Source: Cytobacillus oceanisediminis
GTDB taxonomy: Bacteria; Bacillota; Bacilli; Bacillales; Cytobacillaceae
NCBI RefSeq assembly: GCF_003182355.1
Contig: NZ_QGTW01000010.1
Location: 1-64,000, forward strand
Direction of reading: 5' to 3'
Length of the DNA stretch: 64,000 nucleotides
Positions within the stretch are counted from its first letter, which is position 1. Each line of letters opens with the position of its first letter. Below the pieces are notes generated by a model that ran no database searches, had not been told where the DNA came from, and saw only the letters and a program-made list of their open reading frames with translations. Shown in pieces: positions 19,259 to 28,716 of this stretch. The position numbers and the translations under genes were made by a program.

Positions 19259-21454
19259 ATGGCGAACGATCAAGTTCTGACCGCCGAGCAAGTCATCGAC
19301 AGGGCAAAAGAATATTTAAACGATGAGCATGCAGAGCTTGTAAATAAAGCATACGAGTTTGCCAAGCATGCCCACCGTGAACAATATAGAAAATCCGGTG
19401 AGCCTTATATTATCCATCCCATTCAAGTGGCCGGGATTCTGGCAGATTTGGAGATGGATCCATCTACGGTCGCAGCCGGTTTTCTTCACGATGTGGTTGA
19501 AGATACCGAAGTCTCATTAGAGGATATTAAGGAAGCCTTCAATGCCGAAGTGGCAATGCTTGTCGATGGAGTAACAAAGCTAGGAAAAATTAAATATAAA
19601 TCCCAGGAAGAGCAGCAGGCTGAAAACCATCGGAAAATGTTTGTAGCGATGGCGCAGGATATTCGTGTTATTTTGATTAAGCTCGCAGATCGCCTTCATA
19701 ATATGAGGACTCTTAAACATTTGCCGGCTGAAAAGCAGCGCCGCATTTCCAATGAGACGCTTGAGATTTTCGCTCCCCTGGCCCACAGGCTGGGAATTTC
19801 AAAAATTAAATGGGAGCTGGAAGATACAGCTCTTAGATATTTAAATCCGCAGCAATACTACCGGATCGTTAATCTGATGAAGAAGAAAAGAGCGGAACGT
19901 GAAGAATATTTGGATGATGTTATTAATGTCATGCGGGGCAGGATGGCTGAAGTTTCTATTAAAGCCGAAATATCAGGCCGTCCCAAACATATTTATAGCA
20001 TTTACCGTAAAATGGCCCTTCAAAACAAGCAATTCAATGAGATTTATGATTTGCTGGCAGTCCGTATTGTTGTGAACAGCATAAAAGACTGCTATGCAGT
20101 GCTTGGCATTATCCATACATGCTGGAAGCCTATGCCCGGCCGTTTTAAAGATTATATTGCCATGCCTAAGCAGAACATGTATCAATCTCTTCATACTACG
20201 GTTATTGGCCCGAAAGGCGATCCTCTTGAAGTTCAAATCCGTACTTTTGATATGCACAGAATTGCAGAATTTGGTATTGCTGCTCATTGGGCTTATAAAG
20301 AAGGCAAAAGAGTAAATGAAGGATCTTCCTTTGAGGAAAAGCTGACCTGGTTCCGCGAAATACTGGAATTCCAGGATGACGCAGTAAATGCTGAAGAGTT
20401 TATGGAATCACTGAAGATCGATTTATTTTCGGATATGGTCTTTGTATTTACTCCGAAAGGGGATGTCATTGAGCTTCCATCTGGCTCAGTGCCGATCGAT
20501 TTTGCTTATCGAATCCACTCGGAGATAGGAAATAAGACGATTGGCGCCAAAGTGAATGGCAAGATGGTAACTCTTGATTATAAGCTGAAAACAGGCGATA
20601 TCATCGAAATATTGACATCGAAGCATTCCTACGGACCTAGTCAGGACTGGCTTAAGCTTGCACAGACAACCCAGGCTAAAAACAGAATCAGGACCTTCTT
20701 TAAAAAGCAAAGAAAAGAAGAAAATGTAGAAAAAGGGAAAGAGCTTGTTGAAAGAGAAATCCGAAATATGGATTTTGATTTGAAGGAGATTTTAACACCT
20801 GATAATGTTAAAAAGATTGCTGAAAAGTTCAATTTTGCCAGCGAGGAAGATATGTACGCTGCTGTTGGCTATAACGGGGTAACAGCTCTGCAGGTTGCAA
20901 ATAGGCTTACCGAGAAATGGCGCAAAAAACGCGATCTTGAACAAACCTCTGGTATTACAAATGCTGTTTCCGAGCTGAAGACGTTCCCGTCTGCAAAAAA
21001 ACGCGAATCCGGCGTCAGGGTATCAGGCATTGATAACCTGCTGATTCGCCTTTCCCGATGCTGCAATCCGGTTCCGGGGGATGAAATTGTCGGATTTATT
21101 ACAAAGGGCAGAGGGGTGTCCGTCCACCGTGCTGATTGCCCAAATATCGATACAGTTGATGCGAAACAAAGGCTAATACCGGTAGAGTGGGAAACTGCAT
21201 TAAATGACCGGAAAGAATATAATGTTGAAATTGAGATTACCGGATATGACCGCCGGGGATTATTAAATGAAGTATTGCAGGCAGTAAATGAGACAAAAAC
21301 CAATATATCTGCTGTATCTGGACGATCTGACCGCAATAAAGCGGCTACGATCAATATGTCTATCGCGATTCACAATGTTAGCCACCTGCAAAAGGTTGTT
21401 GATCGGATTAAACAAATCCCTGACATATATGCCGTTAGAAGAATAATGAACTAG
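19259..21454 (+). CDS. relA: Bifunctional (p)ppGpp synthetase/hydrolase RelA (Rsh)
   Basis: 731 residues. The HD hydrolase domain has HDVVEDT at 77-83 intact and RLHNMRTL. The synthetase domain (about 190-340) has [16 protein letters not shown] and [12 protein letters not shown] follows ([24 protein letters not shown]), then the zinc-finger region with [14 protein letters not shown] and a C-terminal ACT domain ([20 protein letters not shown]). It makes the alarmone from ATP and GTP/GDP on stalled ribosomes and degrades it. Both active sites look complete, so it is a full-length bifunctional Rsh. dtd follows 14 bp downstream. Confidence 0.98.
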   Translation: MANDQVLTAEQVIDRAKEYLNDEHAELVNKAYEFAKHAHREQYRKSGEPYIIHPIQVAGILADLEMDPSTVAAGFLHDVVEDTEVSLEDIKEAFNAEVAMLVDGVTKLGKIKYKSQEEQQAENHRKMFVAMAQDIRVILIKLADRLHNMRTLKHLPAEKQRRISNETLEIFAPLAHRLGISKIKWELEDTALRYLNPQQYYRIVNLMKKKRAEREEYLDDVINVMRGRMAEVSIKAEISGRPKHIYSIYRKMALQNKQFNEIYDLLAVRIVVNSIKDCYAVLGIIHTCWKPMPGRFKDYIAMPKQNMYQSLHTTVIGPKGDPLEVQIRTFDMHRIAEFGIAAHWAYKEGKRVNEGSSFEEKLTWFREILEFQDDAVNAEEFMESLKIDLFSDMVFVFTPKGDVIELPSGSVPIDFAYRIHSEIGNKTIGAKVNGKMVTLDYKLKTGDIIEILTSKHSYGPSQDWLKLAQTTQAKNRIRTFFKKQRKEENVEKGKELVEREIRNMDFDLKEILTPDNVKKIAEKFNFASEEDMYAAVGYNGVTALQVANRLTEKWRKKRDLEQTSGITNAVSELKTFPSAKKRESGVRVSGIDNLLIRLSRCCNPVPGDEIVGFITKGRGVSVHRADCPNIDTVDAKQRLIPVEWETALNDRKEYNVEIEITGYDRRGLLNEVLQAVNETKTNISAVSGRSDRNKAATINMSIAIHNVSHLQKVVDRIKQIPDIYAVRRIMN

Positions 21455-21468
21455 GGGGAGCAGATAGC

Positions 21469-21909
21469 ATGCGTGTTGTAGTGCAGCGAAGCAAAAAAGC
21501 CAGCGTAACAGTTGGCGGCAAAACCGTTGGGAGCATCGAAAAAGGGTTTGTTTTGCTCGTTGGAGTCACCCATGAAGATAGTGAAGAAGATGCCGCTTTT
21601 TTAGCTGATAAAATTGCCAATCTCCGTGTCTTTGAAGATGAGAATGGGAAAATGAACTTATCCCTTCTGGATCTGGAGGGTGAAATCCTTTCAGTCTCCC
21701 AATTCACATTATATGGTGATTGCCGGAAAGGCCGCCGCCCGAATTTTATGGAAGCGGCAAAGCCCGATCATGCTATAATCATTTATGAAGCATTTAACAG
21801 GTTCTTAGAAGAAAAAGGCCTGAGGGTAGAAACCGGAGAATTCGGCGCCATGATGGATGTTAAGCTGACCAACGACGGCCCTGTTACTTTGATTCTTGAA
21901 AGCAAATAA
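21469..21909 (+). CDS. dtd: D-aminoacyl-tRNA deacylase
   Basis: 146 residues from an ATG with AGGGGGAGC upstream. It starts [15 protein letters not shown], has the catalytic-region motif [17 protein letters not shown], and carries the cross-subunit Gly-Pro of [12 protein letters not shown] near the C-terminus. The dimer hydrolyses D-amino acids, and glycine mischarged on tRNA-Ala, from tRNA. It lies 14 bp after relA and ends at the terminator near 22055. Confidence 0.97.
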   Translation: MRVVVQRSKKASVTVGGKTVGSIEKGFVLLVGVTHEDSEEDAAFLADKIANLRVFEDENGKMNLSLLDLEGEILSVSQFTLYGDCRKGRRPNFMEAAKPDHAIIIYEAFNRFLEEKGLRVETGEFGAMMDVKLTNDGPVTLILESK

Positions 21910-22054
21910 GCTGAAACTGTAATCATTGCGTCTTTTAAACTGATTGCTAGTTGAACCGATTTTGTCAAAACTGGCAGTGCTCCCTCCCTTTGAATTTGGA
22001 TTGCTTTACGTTTAGTATGGAGGCTTATTGCCCAGTAGACTGCGTTAATTTCAG

Positions 22055-22081
22055 CAGCTCTTTCATAGAGCTGTTTTTTTT
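22055..22081 (+). terminator. Terminator of the relA-dtd unit
   Basis: CAGCTCT and AGAGCTG form a 7-bp stem with loop TTCAT and a run of eight T. Confidence 0.85.
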
Positions 22082-22086
22082 ACAGC

Positions 22087-22117
22087 AAAAGCCCCGGCCA
22101 ATTTGGCCGGGGCTTTT
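22087..22117. terminator. Palindromic terminator of the amidase gene
   Basis: AAAAGCCCCGGCCAA and TTGGCCGGGGCTTTT form a near-perfect 31-bp palindrome just downstream of the minus-strand amidase stop. On the minus strand it ends GGGGCTTTTGCTG ahead of an A/T-rich stretch. Confidence 0.85.
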
Positions 22118-22121
22118 AGTT

Positions 22122-23873
22122 CTAATTTTTAAAATAACGTGCAAGTCCCTGATAAATTCCTGCAGCAACAGATTGTTGATATTGACCTGACGTGATAAGG
22201 ATTTCTTCGGCAGGGTTACTCAAGTAACCAAGCTCCAGAAGCACAGCATTACGCTTATTTTCTCTTATCACGTGATAGTCTCCCAACCGGTAACCCCGAT
22301 CCCTTAAGTTTGTCAAGGAGGTTACATTGGAATGGATATTGGCTGCCAGATTCTTTTGAAAGGAATGATGATAATAGGTTGTCATTCCCCTTACAGTACG
22401 ATCCGCGATACTATCATAATGGATGCTGATGAAAGCATCGGCATTATAGTAGTGGGAGACACCTACTCTTGAGGGAAGAGGAAGATAAGAATCACTGTTT
22501 CTGGTAAGAATGACATTCGCTCCTGCAGCCCTTAATTTATCGTAGAGCAGTTGTGCCGTTCTTAGCGTTAGGGTCTTTTCAAGTGTTCCTCTAGCTCCTG
22601 TAGTCCCGTTATCTCTGCCGCCATGGCCTGGATCCAGGACGATAGTTTTATTTTTTAAATGCATTTCTGCACCCGGCTTCTCCACTTTAGGAGCCGAACC
22701 ATTCACAGATACAATCCATCCGGCCACAAAACCGGTTTCGCCGTTTGGAAGACTTAGTTCGTACCAATCATTTTGCAGTCTGATAATATCGAAGCTATCT
22801 CCTTTATTTGCCCTGTGGATGACAGAAGATTGGGTGCTGGCGCTTTTTCTGATGTTTGATCCATTATGTAAAATAACTGCAGTACTCCCGTTTACAGGAT
22901 GCTGGGCAGAACTGGATTTTTCCGCTGCTGTTTTCTCAAGAAACCAGCTTGCTACCCAGCCGTAAGATCCGGATTGATACTCTATTTTTGACCAATTGTT
23001 CATTTCCTCAAGAATGGTAAAGGATTGCCTTTTTGAAACAGAACCTATAGGTTTCCCGTTTAATGAACCTTTATTTCTGACTGTCAAAGCCGTAGCGGTA
23101 ACCGTGCCTGTTTGACCGGTATTAGGCTGTTTCGTATTGCTTCCCCCTGATTGGGAGCTTTGCACCTTAATATATTGGCTGCTGATCCAGCCGGTATTTC
23201 CTGAAAATGAAATTTCCGTCCAGCTGCCATTTTGCGAAGTAACTGTTACGATGTCTCCAGTATTAAGCTTCCCGATTACACTGCCCTGAAGCGAAGGTTT
23301 GCTTCTGATATTAAGCGAGTTTGCAGTAATTTTCCCGGTTTTGCCGGTGCTGACATTTGAAGTATTTTTCTTTTTGCTGCTGACCTGGACGTATTCACTG
23401 GAAACCCATCCATCCCCATAGGGTGTTTGGAGCTTAATCCAGCTGCCTTTACTATCTTGTATCTTATAGGCAGCTCCTTTATGTACTGTTCCCAAAACAG
23501 CATAACCGGTACCAGGGCCTTTTCGCACCCTTAGGCCATCTGTTGTGACCAATGCTTGTGAACTATTTCCGTCCATTGCTGGAGTTCCCTGGCTGGAAGC
23601 ATTTAAGGAAACGAGCCAGCTGGCTACCCAGCCTTTTTTTCCTTGAAAACCGATTTCAATCCACTCTCCCTTTTGGGAAAGTATGTTAAATCGGTCGTCT
23701 TTTTGGGCCTGTCCTAAAATAGGGTAACTTAAGCCAGGGCCTTGACGAACATTTAGATTATGAGTGCTGATCGTTACAGCTGTTCCCTCGGCCTTTACCG
23801 GTTCTTCCAGCTGTATTAATCCAGACATAAGGATAATGCAAATTGCCAGAATGATTGATCTCCTTTTCTGCAA
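22122..23873 (-). CDS. N-acetylmuramoyl-L-alanine amidase with five SH3b domains (YrvJ-like)
   Basis: 583 residues. The start is set at the TTG at 23873, which follows AAAGGAGG by 7 bp and begins a signal peptide (MQKRRSIILAICIILMSGLI); the ATG-less extension upstream spans the ribosome binding site. Five bacterial SH3 repeats (each with LNVRQGPG- or LTVRNKGS-type and WVASW/WISSQY-type motifs) cover about residues 30-395. The C-terminal Amidase_3 domain has zinc-site motifs DPGHGGRDNG, a Glu after GARGTLEK, and SIHYDS, plus the catalytic Glu in LLELGYLSNP. It is secreted and cleaves peptidoglycan stem peptides. B. subtilis YrvJ occupies this spot. Confidence 0.93.
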   Translation of the reverse strand: MQKRRSIILAICIILMSGLIQLEEPVKAEGTAVTISTHNLNVRQGPGLSYPILGQAQKDDRFNILSQKGEWIEIGFQGKKGWVASWLVSLNASSQGTPAMDGNSSQALVTTDGLRVRKGPGTGYAVLGTVHKGAAYKIQDSKGSWIKLQTPYGDGWVSSEYVQVSSKKKNTSNVSTGKTGKITANSLNIRSKPSLQGSVIGKLNTGDIVTVTSQNGSWTEISFSGNTGWISSQYIKVQSSQSGGSNTKQPNTGQTGTVTATALTVRNKGSLNGKPIGSVSKRQSFTILEEMNNWSKIEYQSGSYGWVASWFLEKTAAEKSSSAQHPVNGSTAVILHNGSNIRKSASTQSSVIHRANKGDSFDIIRLQNDWYELSLPNGETGFVAGWIVSVNGSAPKVEKPGAEMHLKNKTIVLDPGHGGRDNGTTGARGTLEKTLTLRTAQLLYDKLRAAGANVILTRNSDSYLPLPSRVGVSHYYNADAFISIHYDSIADRTVRGMTTYYHHSFQKNLAANIHSNVTSLTNLRDRGYRLGDYHVIRENKRNAVLLELGYLSNPAEEILITSGQYQQSVAAGIYQGLARYFKN

Positions 23874-24152
23874 TACATTTCCTCCTTTCGCAATAATTTC
23901 AGTTACTATCAAAAACTTTTTTACTTTTCCTTATCTAAAAGAAAAACAAACAAGACTCTGATAGTCAAGATATCTTTGGTACTAATCATGTTTTTCCTGC
24001 TCCTAAAATTACTTCTGCTTCGAGTATTAATTCCTTTTTTTTATCGGTTTTTAAGTCGGCAATTTTAGCAGAGATTAAATTTGCCGGATTATGAAACATT
24101 TCTTTTATAAATGGAAAGAATATAGCAGACTACATAACAAAGGGTGAATGCT

Positions 24153-24329
24153 ATGAGATTTGGAGATAAAGGAATGTCGGCTCAATCAGGGGAAAATCAG
24201 CTTTTTGGAGTTGATTTCCATGATTTTATCCAGAAAGAGCAAAGCTCGAATATGATTGAGCTTGCCTCTGAGTTTGGTTTAACTCTGAAGGATGTCCGAA
24301 AGCTGAAAAAGAAGCTGGAGCGCTCTTAA
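24153..24329 (+). CDS. Small protein, YrzK-like, with helix-turn-helix-like segment
   Basis: 58 residues from the ATG at 24153 (AAAGGGTGAATG upstream). The C-terminal half, MIELASEFGLTLKDVRKLKKKLERS, looks like a DNA-binding helix-turn-helix or sigma-region-4-like segment; the N-terminal part (FGVDFHDFIQKEQSS) is acidic. A gene of this size lies at the same place, between yrvJ and hisS, in B. subtilis (yrzK, from memory). No function is known to me. Confidence 0.7.
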   Translation: MRFGDKGMSAQSGENQLFGVDFHDFIQKEQSSNMIELASEFGLTLKDVRKLKKKLERS

Positions 24330-24341
24330 TATAATTCAGTC

Positions 24342-24370
24342 TTGACATTGATGAAGATGCTCCGTATTAT
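24342..24370 (+). promoter_or_regulatory. Sigma-A promoter of the hisS-aspS leader
   Basis: TTGACA (24342-24347) and TATTAT (24365-24370) are 17 bp apart. The predicted start near 24377 lies 158 bp before the T-box structure. Confidence 0.8.
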
Positions 24371-24407
24371 AATATAAATAAAATGACATATAACAATTAA
24401 ATGTTTA

Positions 24408-24526
24408 GCTGCAGCGCCTAGGGGTTCGAGGTCATCAGTCAATCCAGCAAGATGGTAAAGTACAACCTTCCTGCTGGCTTGTCTTATGCTTGCCGCCCCT
24501 TATCAAGGCGCTTCCGCTTTTCGATA
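24408..24526 (+). repeat. GCAGCGCC repeat element inside the hisS leader
   Basis: Begins AGCTGCAGCGCCTAGGGG and ends AAGGCGCTTCCGCTTTTCGA, with TTGTCTTATGCTTGC in the middle; GCGCC and GGCGC are complementary near the ends. It has a shorter relative at 8120-8187. It lies between the promoter and the T-box, so it should be transcribed as the 5' part of the leader. Confidence 0.75.
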
Positions 24527-24534
24527 AACCATTG

Positions 24535-24795
24535 ATGGAGAAGAGTAGTTAAACCCCACATGAATAGAGAGAAGATGCCGCTGGCTGAAAGCATTTTCAC
24601 ATGATGATTTAACGAAAGAACACTTCGTAGGTTTCTCTCTGAAACAGGCATTGCCTCTAGTAGGAGCTGAACGTTAACAGGCGTTAACTGTAAAAGAGGA
24701 AGTCCTTTTAATAGGTCTTCAACTAGGGTGGCACCACGGGAATTCCAAACTCTCGTCCCTTGTATTTATATACAAGGAGGCGGGAGTTTTTTTAT
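24535..24795 (+). promoter_or_regulatory. T-box riboswitch (His specifier) controlling hisS-aspS
   Basis: Stem I begins GGAGAAGAGTAG and closes at GGTTTCTCTCTG. A CAC histidine codon at 24621-24623, in the segment GAACACTTC, is the likely specifier. The T-box TAGGGTGGCACCACGGG (24724-24740) is the antiterminator, and CTCTCGTCCCTTGTA with TACAAGGAGGCGGGAG plus a T-run is the terminator (24750-24792). Uncharged tRNA-His would favour antitermination and raise hisS-aspS expression. Confidence 0.92.
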
Positions 24796-24800
24796 TTTTA

Positions 24801-25041
24801 GCTGTGTTAAAGCTTATTGTTGATTTTAGCACCCTGTTGATTGGAGTGGAAGGTGCGAGATCCTCGGAAATGCTGACACATTTCCTTCGTGCGGTGTTTA
24901 TTCGAGGAAGCTTATTCAATGTCATGCGGGAGAAGCGTGTTAACGGGAGACCCCACAGGTGCGAATGCACCGGGGAGCGTCGGACCGCCCGCGTTCGCTG
25001 AGTACCTGGAGCGGAAATCAACAGGCAAATTTAACAGAGCC
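24801..25041 (+). repeat. Dispersed inverted-repeat element, copy B (long form)
   Basis: Ends are GCTGTGTTAAAGCTTATTG...CTGTTGATT and AATCAACAGGCAAATTTAACAGAGC, which are complementary. The inner block CATTTCCTTCGTGCGGTG marks the long form. It lies after the T-box terminator and before the hisS ribosome binding site, so antiterminated transcripts must read through it. Confidence 0.88.
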
Positions 25042-25162
25042 TTATTTTTGAGGATGTTCAAAAAGTCCTGGGGAAATAGCAATCAGGTTCTATTTTGTTC
25101 CTTTTTGAACGCATTCCTTAAATACATAAATTTTATCATTTTTGCATTAGGAGGAAATTTTT

Positions 25163-26437
25163 ATGTCAATTCGAATACCGAGAGGAACTCAGGATATTCT
25201 TCCAGGGGAAGTAGAAAAATGGCAGCTGATTGAAGATAAAGCCAGAGAGCTTTGTGAAAGGTTTCAATACCGTGAAATCAGGACGCCAATTTTTGAACAT
25301 ACAGAATTATTTTTGCGCAGTGTGGGTGATACAACCGATATCGTCCAGAAAGAAATGTATACCTTTGAAGATCGCGGAGGGCGCAGTCTCACACTTCGGC
25401 CAGAGGGAACAGCCTCAACTGTCAGATCGTTTGTGGAACATAAGATGCATGGTGATGCGAACCAGCCTGTAAAGCTTTATTATATGGGGCCGATGTTCCG
25501 CTATGAACGGCCGCAGGCAGGGCGTTTCCGCCAGTTTGTACAATTCGGTGTAGAAGCTATTGGGAGTGCCGATCCTGCAATTGATGCAGAGGTCATTGCA
25601 CTTGCTATGTCACTATATCAGAGCATGGGCTTAAAGAAGCTGAAATTGATCGTAAATAGCCTTGGCGATAAAGAAAGCAGGACTGCACACAGGGAAGCAT
25701 TAATAAATCATTTTCAGCCTCGAATCGGAGAGTTTTGCTCCGATTGCCAGAATCGCCTTGAGAAAAATCCAATGCGCATCCTGGACTGCAAGCAGGACCG
25801 TGATCATGAACTGATGACATCAGCGCCCTCAATCATTGATTATTTAAACGATGATTCCAAGGCTTATTTTGAAAAGGTCCAAAAATATTTGCAGAACCTC
25901 GGCATTGACTTCAATGTCGACCCTAATCTCGTTCGAGGACTGGATTATTATAATCATACCGCATTTGAAATCATGAGCGATTCAGAAGGCTTTGGGGCAA
26001 TCACGACTCTATGCGGCGGCGGACGTTACAATGGCCTTACAGAGGAAATCGGCGGTCCGGAAGCGCCAGGGATTGGGTTTGCCTTGAGTATTGAGCGGTT
26101 TATTGCAGCACTTGAAGCCGAGAAGGTAGAGCTTCCACTAAATAAGGGGGTTGATTGCTACCTTGTATCTTTGGGCGAAGAAGCGAAGGATTATACAGTT
26201 GGCCTTCTGCAAAAGCTCCGGATAGCGGGATTCTCTGCTGAAAGAGATTATCTGGACCGGAAAATAAAGGCTCAGTTTAAAGCTGCAGATCGTGCCAATG
26301 CGAAGTTCGTTGCAGTTTTGGGCGAGGATGAGCTAAAAGCTAATAAAATCAATGTAAAATCAATGGAATCAGGTGAACAAACAGAGGTTGAACTTGATTC
26401 ATTTATAGAGAAATTTACAGGGCTTTATAAATCATAA
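25163..26437 (+). CDS. hisS: Histidyl-tRNA synthetase
   Basis: 424 residues from an ATG with TTAGGAGGAAA upstream. Class II synthetase: motif 1 region [16 protein letters not shown], motif 2 [17 protein letters not shown], the histidine-specific [14 protein letters not shown] and motif 3 [13 protein letters not shown]-terminal anticodon-binding domain follows ([15 protein letters not shown] onward). It charges tRNA-His and heads an operon with aspS under a His T-box. Confidence 0.98.
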   Translation: MSIRIPRGTQDILPGEVEKWQLIEDKARELCERFQYREIRTPIFEHTELFLRSVGDTTDIVQKEMYTFEDRGGRSLTLRPEGTASTVRSFVEHKMHGDANQPVKLYYMGPMFRYERPQAGRFRQFVQFGVEAIGSADPAIDAEVIALAMSLYQSMGLKKLKLIVNSLGDKESRTAHREALINHFQPRIGEFCSDCQNRLEKNPMRILDCKQDRDHELMTSAPSIIDYLNDDSKAYFEKVQKYLQNLGIDFNVDPNLVRGLDYYNHTAFEIMSDSEGFGAITTLCGGGRYNGLTEEIGGPEAPGIGFALSIERFIAALEAEKVELPLNKGVDCYLVSLGEEAKDYTVGLLQKLRIAGFSAERDYLDRKIKAQFKAADRANAKFVAVLGEDELKANKINVKSMESGEQTEVELDSFIEKFTGLYKS

Positions 26438-26474
26438 AATTCAGCGTCTTAAGAACAGTATGGGAGGAATAAGA

Positions 26475-28250
26475 ATGTTTGGGCGAACGTATTTTTGCGG
26501 GGAAGTAACAGAAGAGGCAATTGGAGAAAAAGTTAACTTAAAAGGATGGGTACAAAAACGCCGCGATTTGGGCGGACTTATTTTTATCGATCTTCGCGAC
26601 CGTACAGGGATCGTTCAGGTTGTGTTCAATCCAGAGGTTTCACCAGAGGCACTTGCAGCAGCGGAAAAAGTAAGAAATGAATTTGTGCTTGATATAGAGG
26701 GGAAAGTTATTGCACGTGAAGAAGGCACTTTCAATGAGAACCTTAAAACAGGCCGCATTGAAATCCAAGCTGAGAAAATCACCATTATTAATGAAGCAAA
26801 AACACCTCCTTTCGTGATTGATAATAAGGCAGATGTTTCGGAAGATGTCCGGCTTAAATACCGTTACTTGGATTTAAGAAGGCCAGTAATGTTTGATACC
26901 TTTAAGATGCGTCATCAGGTAACAAAAGCAATGAGGGATTTCCTGGATAGCGAAGAATTCCTTGATGTCGAAACACCTATCTTAACAAAAAGCACACCGG
27001 AAGGCGCACGTGATTATTTAGTTCCAAGCCGGGTGCATCCGGGGGAATTTTATGCATTGCCACAATCTCCGCAAATCTTTAAACAGCTTTTAATGGTTGG
27101 AGGATTTGAACGTTACTATCAAATTGCGCGATGCTTCCGGGATGAAGATTTGCGCGCAGACCGCCAGCCTGAATTTACTCAGGTCGACATCGAAATGAGC
27201 TTCATGAGCCAGGATGAAATCATAGGCTTAATGGAAAACATGATGAAAAAGATCATGAAAGAAGTCAAAGGCATGGATGTGCAATTGCCATTCCCTCGCA
27301 TGTCCTATCAAGATGCAATGGACCGTTTTGGTTCCGACAAGCCGGATACCCGCTTTGGAATGGAACTAACCGACCTATCAGAAATCGTAAAAGAGTCGAG
27401 CTTTAAAGTATTTGCAGGAGCAGTATCTTCAGGCGGACAAGTAAAAGCGATTAATGTAAAAAATGCCGCAGGCAAGTATTCACGAAAAGATATTGATGCT
27501 TTGACAGAATTTGTTGCCGTTTATGGAGCAAAAGGGCTTGCCTGGCTAAAGGCAGAAGAAGACGGATTAAAAGGACCGATTGCTAAATTCGTGACTGAGG
27601 AAGAACAGAAGGCGTTTTACGCTGCTTTATCTGTAGAACCTGGTGACCTTTTGTTATTTGTGGCAGATAAGATAAATGTTGTGGCAGATGCACTTGGCGC
27701 TTTAAGGTTAAAGCTGGGAAAAGAGCTTGATCTTATTGACCATAGCAAGTTTAACTTCCTTTGGGTTACCGACTGGCCGCTCCTTGAGTACGATGAGGAA
27801 GAAGGGCGCTATTATGCAGCCCACCATCCGTTTACTATGCCGGCTAGAGAGGATTTGGAGTTGCTTGATAAAGATCCTTCCCAGGTCCGCGCTCAGGCAT
27901 ATGACCTTGTATTAAATGGATACGAGCTAGGCGGAGGTTCCTTGCGTATTTTTGAAAGAGAAGTACAAGAGAAAATGTTCAGTATTCTCGGGTTCTCTAA
28001 GGAAGAAGCAGTTGAACAATTTGGATTCCTGCTGGAAGCTTTTGAATACGGAACCCCTCCACATGGAGGAATTGCCCTTGGCTTGGATAGACTTGTTATG
28101 CTGCTGGCAGGCAGAACAAATCTTCGCGATACCATTGCCTTCCCGAAAACAGCTAGTGCAAGCTGTATCCTTACAGACGCGCCAGGTGAAGTAAGTAAAG
28201 CTCAGCTTAATGAGCTGAATTTGGCACTTAATTTTAAAAAAAGTGAGTAA
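26475..28250 (+). CDS. aspS: Aspartyl-tRNA synthetase
   Basis: 591 residues from the ATG at 26475, preceded by GGGAGGAAT. It has an N-terminal OB anticodon-binding domain ([24 protein letters not shown]), class II motif 1 ([19 protein letters not shown]), motif 2 ([18 protein letters not shown]), a bacterial-type GAD insertion (about 290-410) and motif 3 ([16 protein letters not shown]). No Asn-specific features were checked, and whether it is discriminating cannot be told here. It is 37 bp downstream of hisS. Confidence 0.98.
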   Translation: MFGRTYFCGEVTEEAIGEKVNLKGWVQKRRDLGGLIFIDLRDRTGIVQVVFNPEVSPEALAAAEKVRNEFVLDIEGKVIAREEGTFNENLKTGRIEIQAEKITIINEAKTPPFVIDNKADVSEDVRLKYRYLDLRRPVMFDTFKMRHQVTKAMRDFLDSEEFLDVETPILTKSTPEGARDYLVPSRVHPGEFYALPQSPQIFKQLLMVGGFERYYQIARCFRDEDLRADRQPEFTQVDIEMSFMSQDEIIGLMENMMKKIMKEVKGMDVQLPFPRMSYQDAMDRFGSDKPDTRFGMELTDLSEIVKESSFKVFAGAVSSGGQVKAINVKNAAGKYSRKDIDALTEFVAVYGAKGLAWLKAEEDGLKGPIAKFVTEEEQKAFYAALSVEPGDLLLFVADKINVVADALGALRLKLGKELDLIDHSKFNFLWVTDWPLLEYDEEEGRYYAAHHPFTMPAREDLELLDKDPSQVRAQAYDLVLNGYELGGGSLRIFEREVQEKMFSILGFSKEEAVEQFGFLLEAFEYGTPPHGGIALGLDRLVMLLAGRTNLRDTIAFPKTASASCILTDAPGEVSKAQLNELNLALNFKKSE

Positions 28251-28393
28251 TGTCCTACACAATCCAGACAAGTAAATAAATAATAAACTTTCCAGAAAAA
28301 TAAACTGGGAAGATGCTCCTGATTTTCGATTTATTTTCCGTAAGTTGAGGAAAAAAATGGATAAGGGGAGGGTGTTTGCTCAGCTTTTCCAGC

Positions 28394-28422
28394 TTGAAAA
28401 AGCAGAGGCCATATGGTATGAT
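28394..28422 (+). promoter_or_regulatory. Sigma-A promoter of the 6S RNA gene
   Basis: TTGAAA (28394-28399) and TATGAT (28417-28422) with a 17-bp spacer, about 17 bp before the RNA's closing stem. Confidence 0.8.
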
Positions 28423-28439
28423 CAAGACAAATAATAAAT

Positions 28440-28630
28440 AAAGAGTCCTGATGTGTTCGTTGTAAAACCTGAAATTTTGACCAACATTATTCCTTCGGGA
28501 GTCCGGAGTTTTCCAGCAGCGTAAATGCCTCATGGATGAGGACTTACAAACGCAGGAAACAGGACACCCACCTGCTGAGTGCGGGTTCAAAACGAGGGCA
28601 TCAATAGCGACGGCACGATTGGGACTCTTT
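28440..28630 (+). ncRNA. ssrS: 6S RNA (6S-1/BsrA type)
   Basis: About 190 nt. The 5' AAAGAGTCC pairs with the 3' GGGACTCTTT to close the molecule. The 3' side has the conserved-looking GCGGGTTCAAAACG, and the start GTCCTGATGTGTTCGTTG resembles B. subtilis 6S-1 as I remember it. In B. subtilis this RNA also lies between aspS and yrvM (tcdA here). 6S RNA mimics an open promoter and binds the sigma-A RNA polymerase. The exact mature ends are inferred. Confidence 0.9.
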
Positions 28631-28645
28631 AATACATACGATTTA

Positions 28646-28676
28646 AAATCCATGCATCGACTGCATGGATTTTTTG
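28646..28676 (+). terminator. Terminator of the 6S RNA gene
   Basis: AAATCCATGCA and TGCATGGATTT form an 11-bp stem with loop TCGAC and a T-run. Confidence 0.85.
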
Positions 28677-28685
28677 TGTATTCTA

Positions 28686-28710
28686 AAAGCCTGCCGAAGT
28701 GGCAGGCTTT
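28686..28710. terminator. Bidirectional terminator
   Basis: AAAGCCTGCC and GGCAGGCTTT form a perfect 10-bp stem with loop GAAGT, just past the stop of the minus-strand gene that follows. Confidence 0.85.
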
Positions 28711-28716
28711 TAATCT

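Noticed and set aside
24804-25001. ORFs inside the inverted-repeat elements (also near 34080, 49754, 55134 and 58741)
   Set aside because: They lie inside non-coding repeat copies, are not shared in frame between copies and have no plausible starts.
28441-28630. Small ORFs across the aspS-tcdA gap
   Set aside because: The interval is better explained as 6S RNA with promoter, closing stem and terminator.
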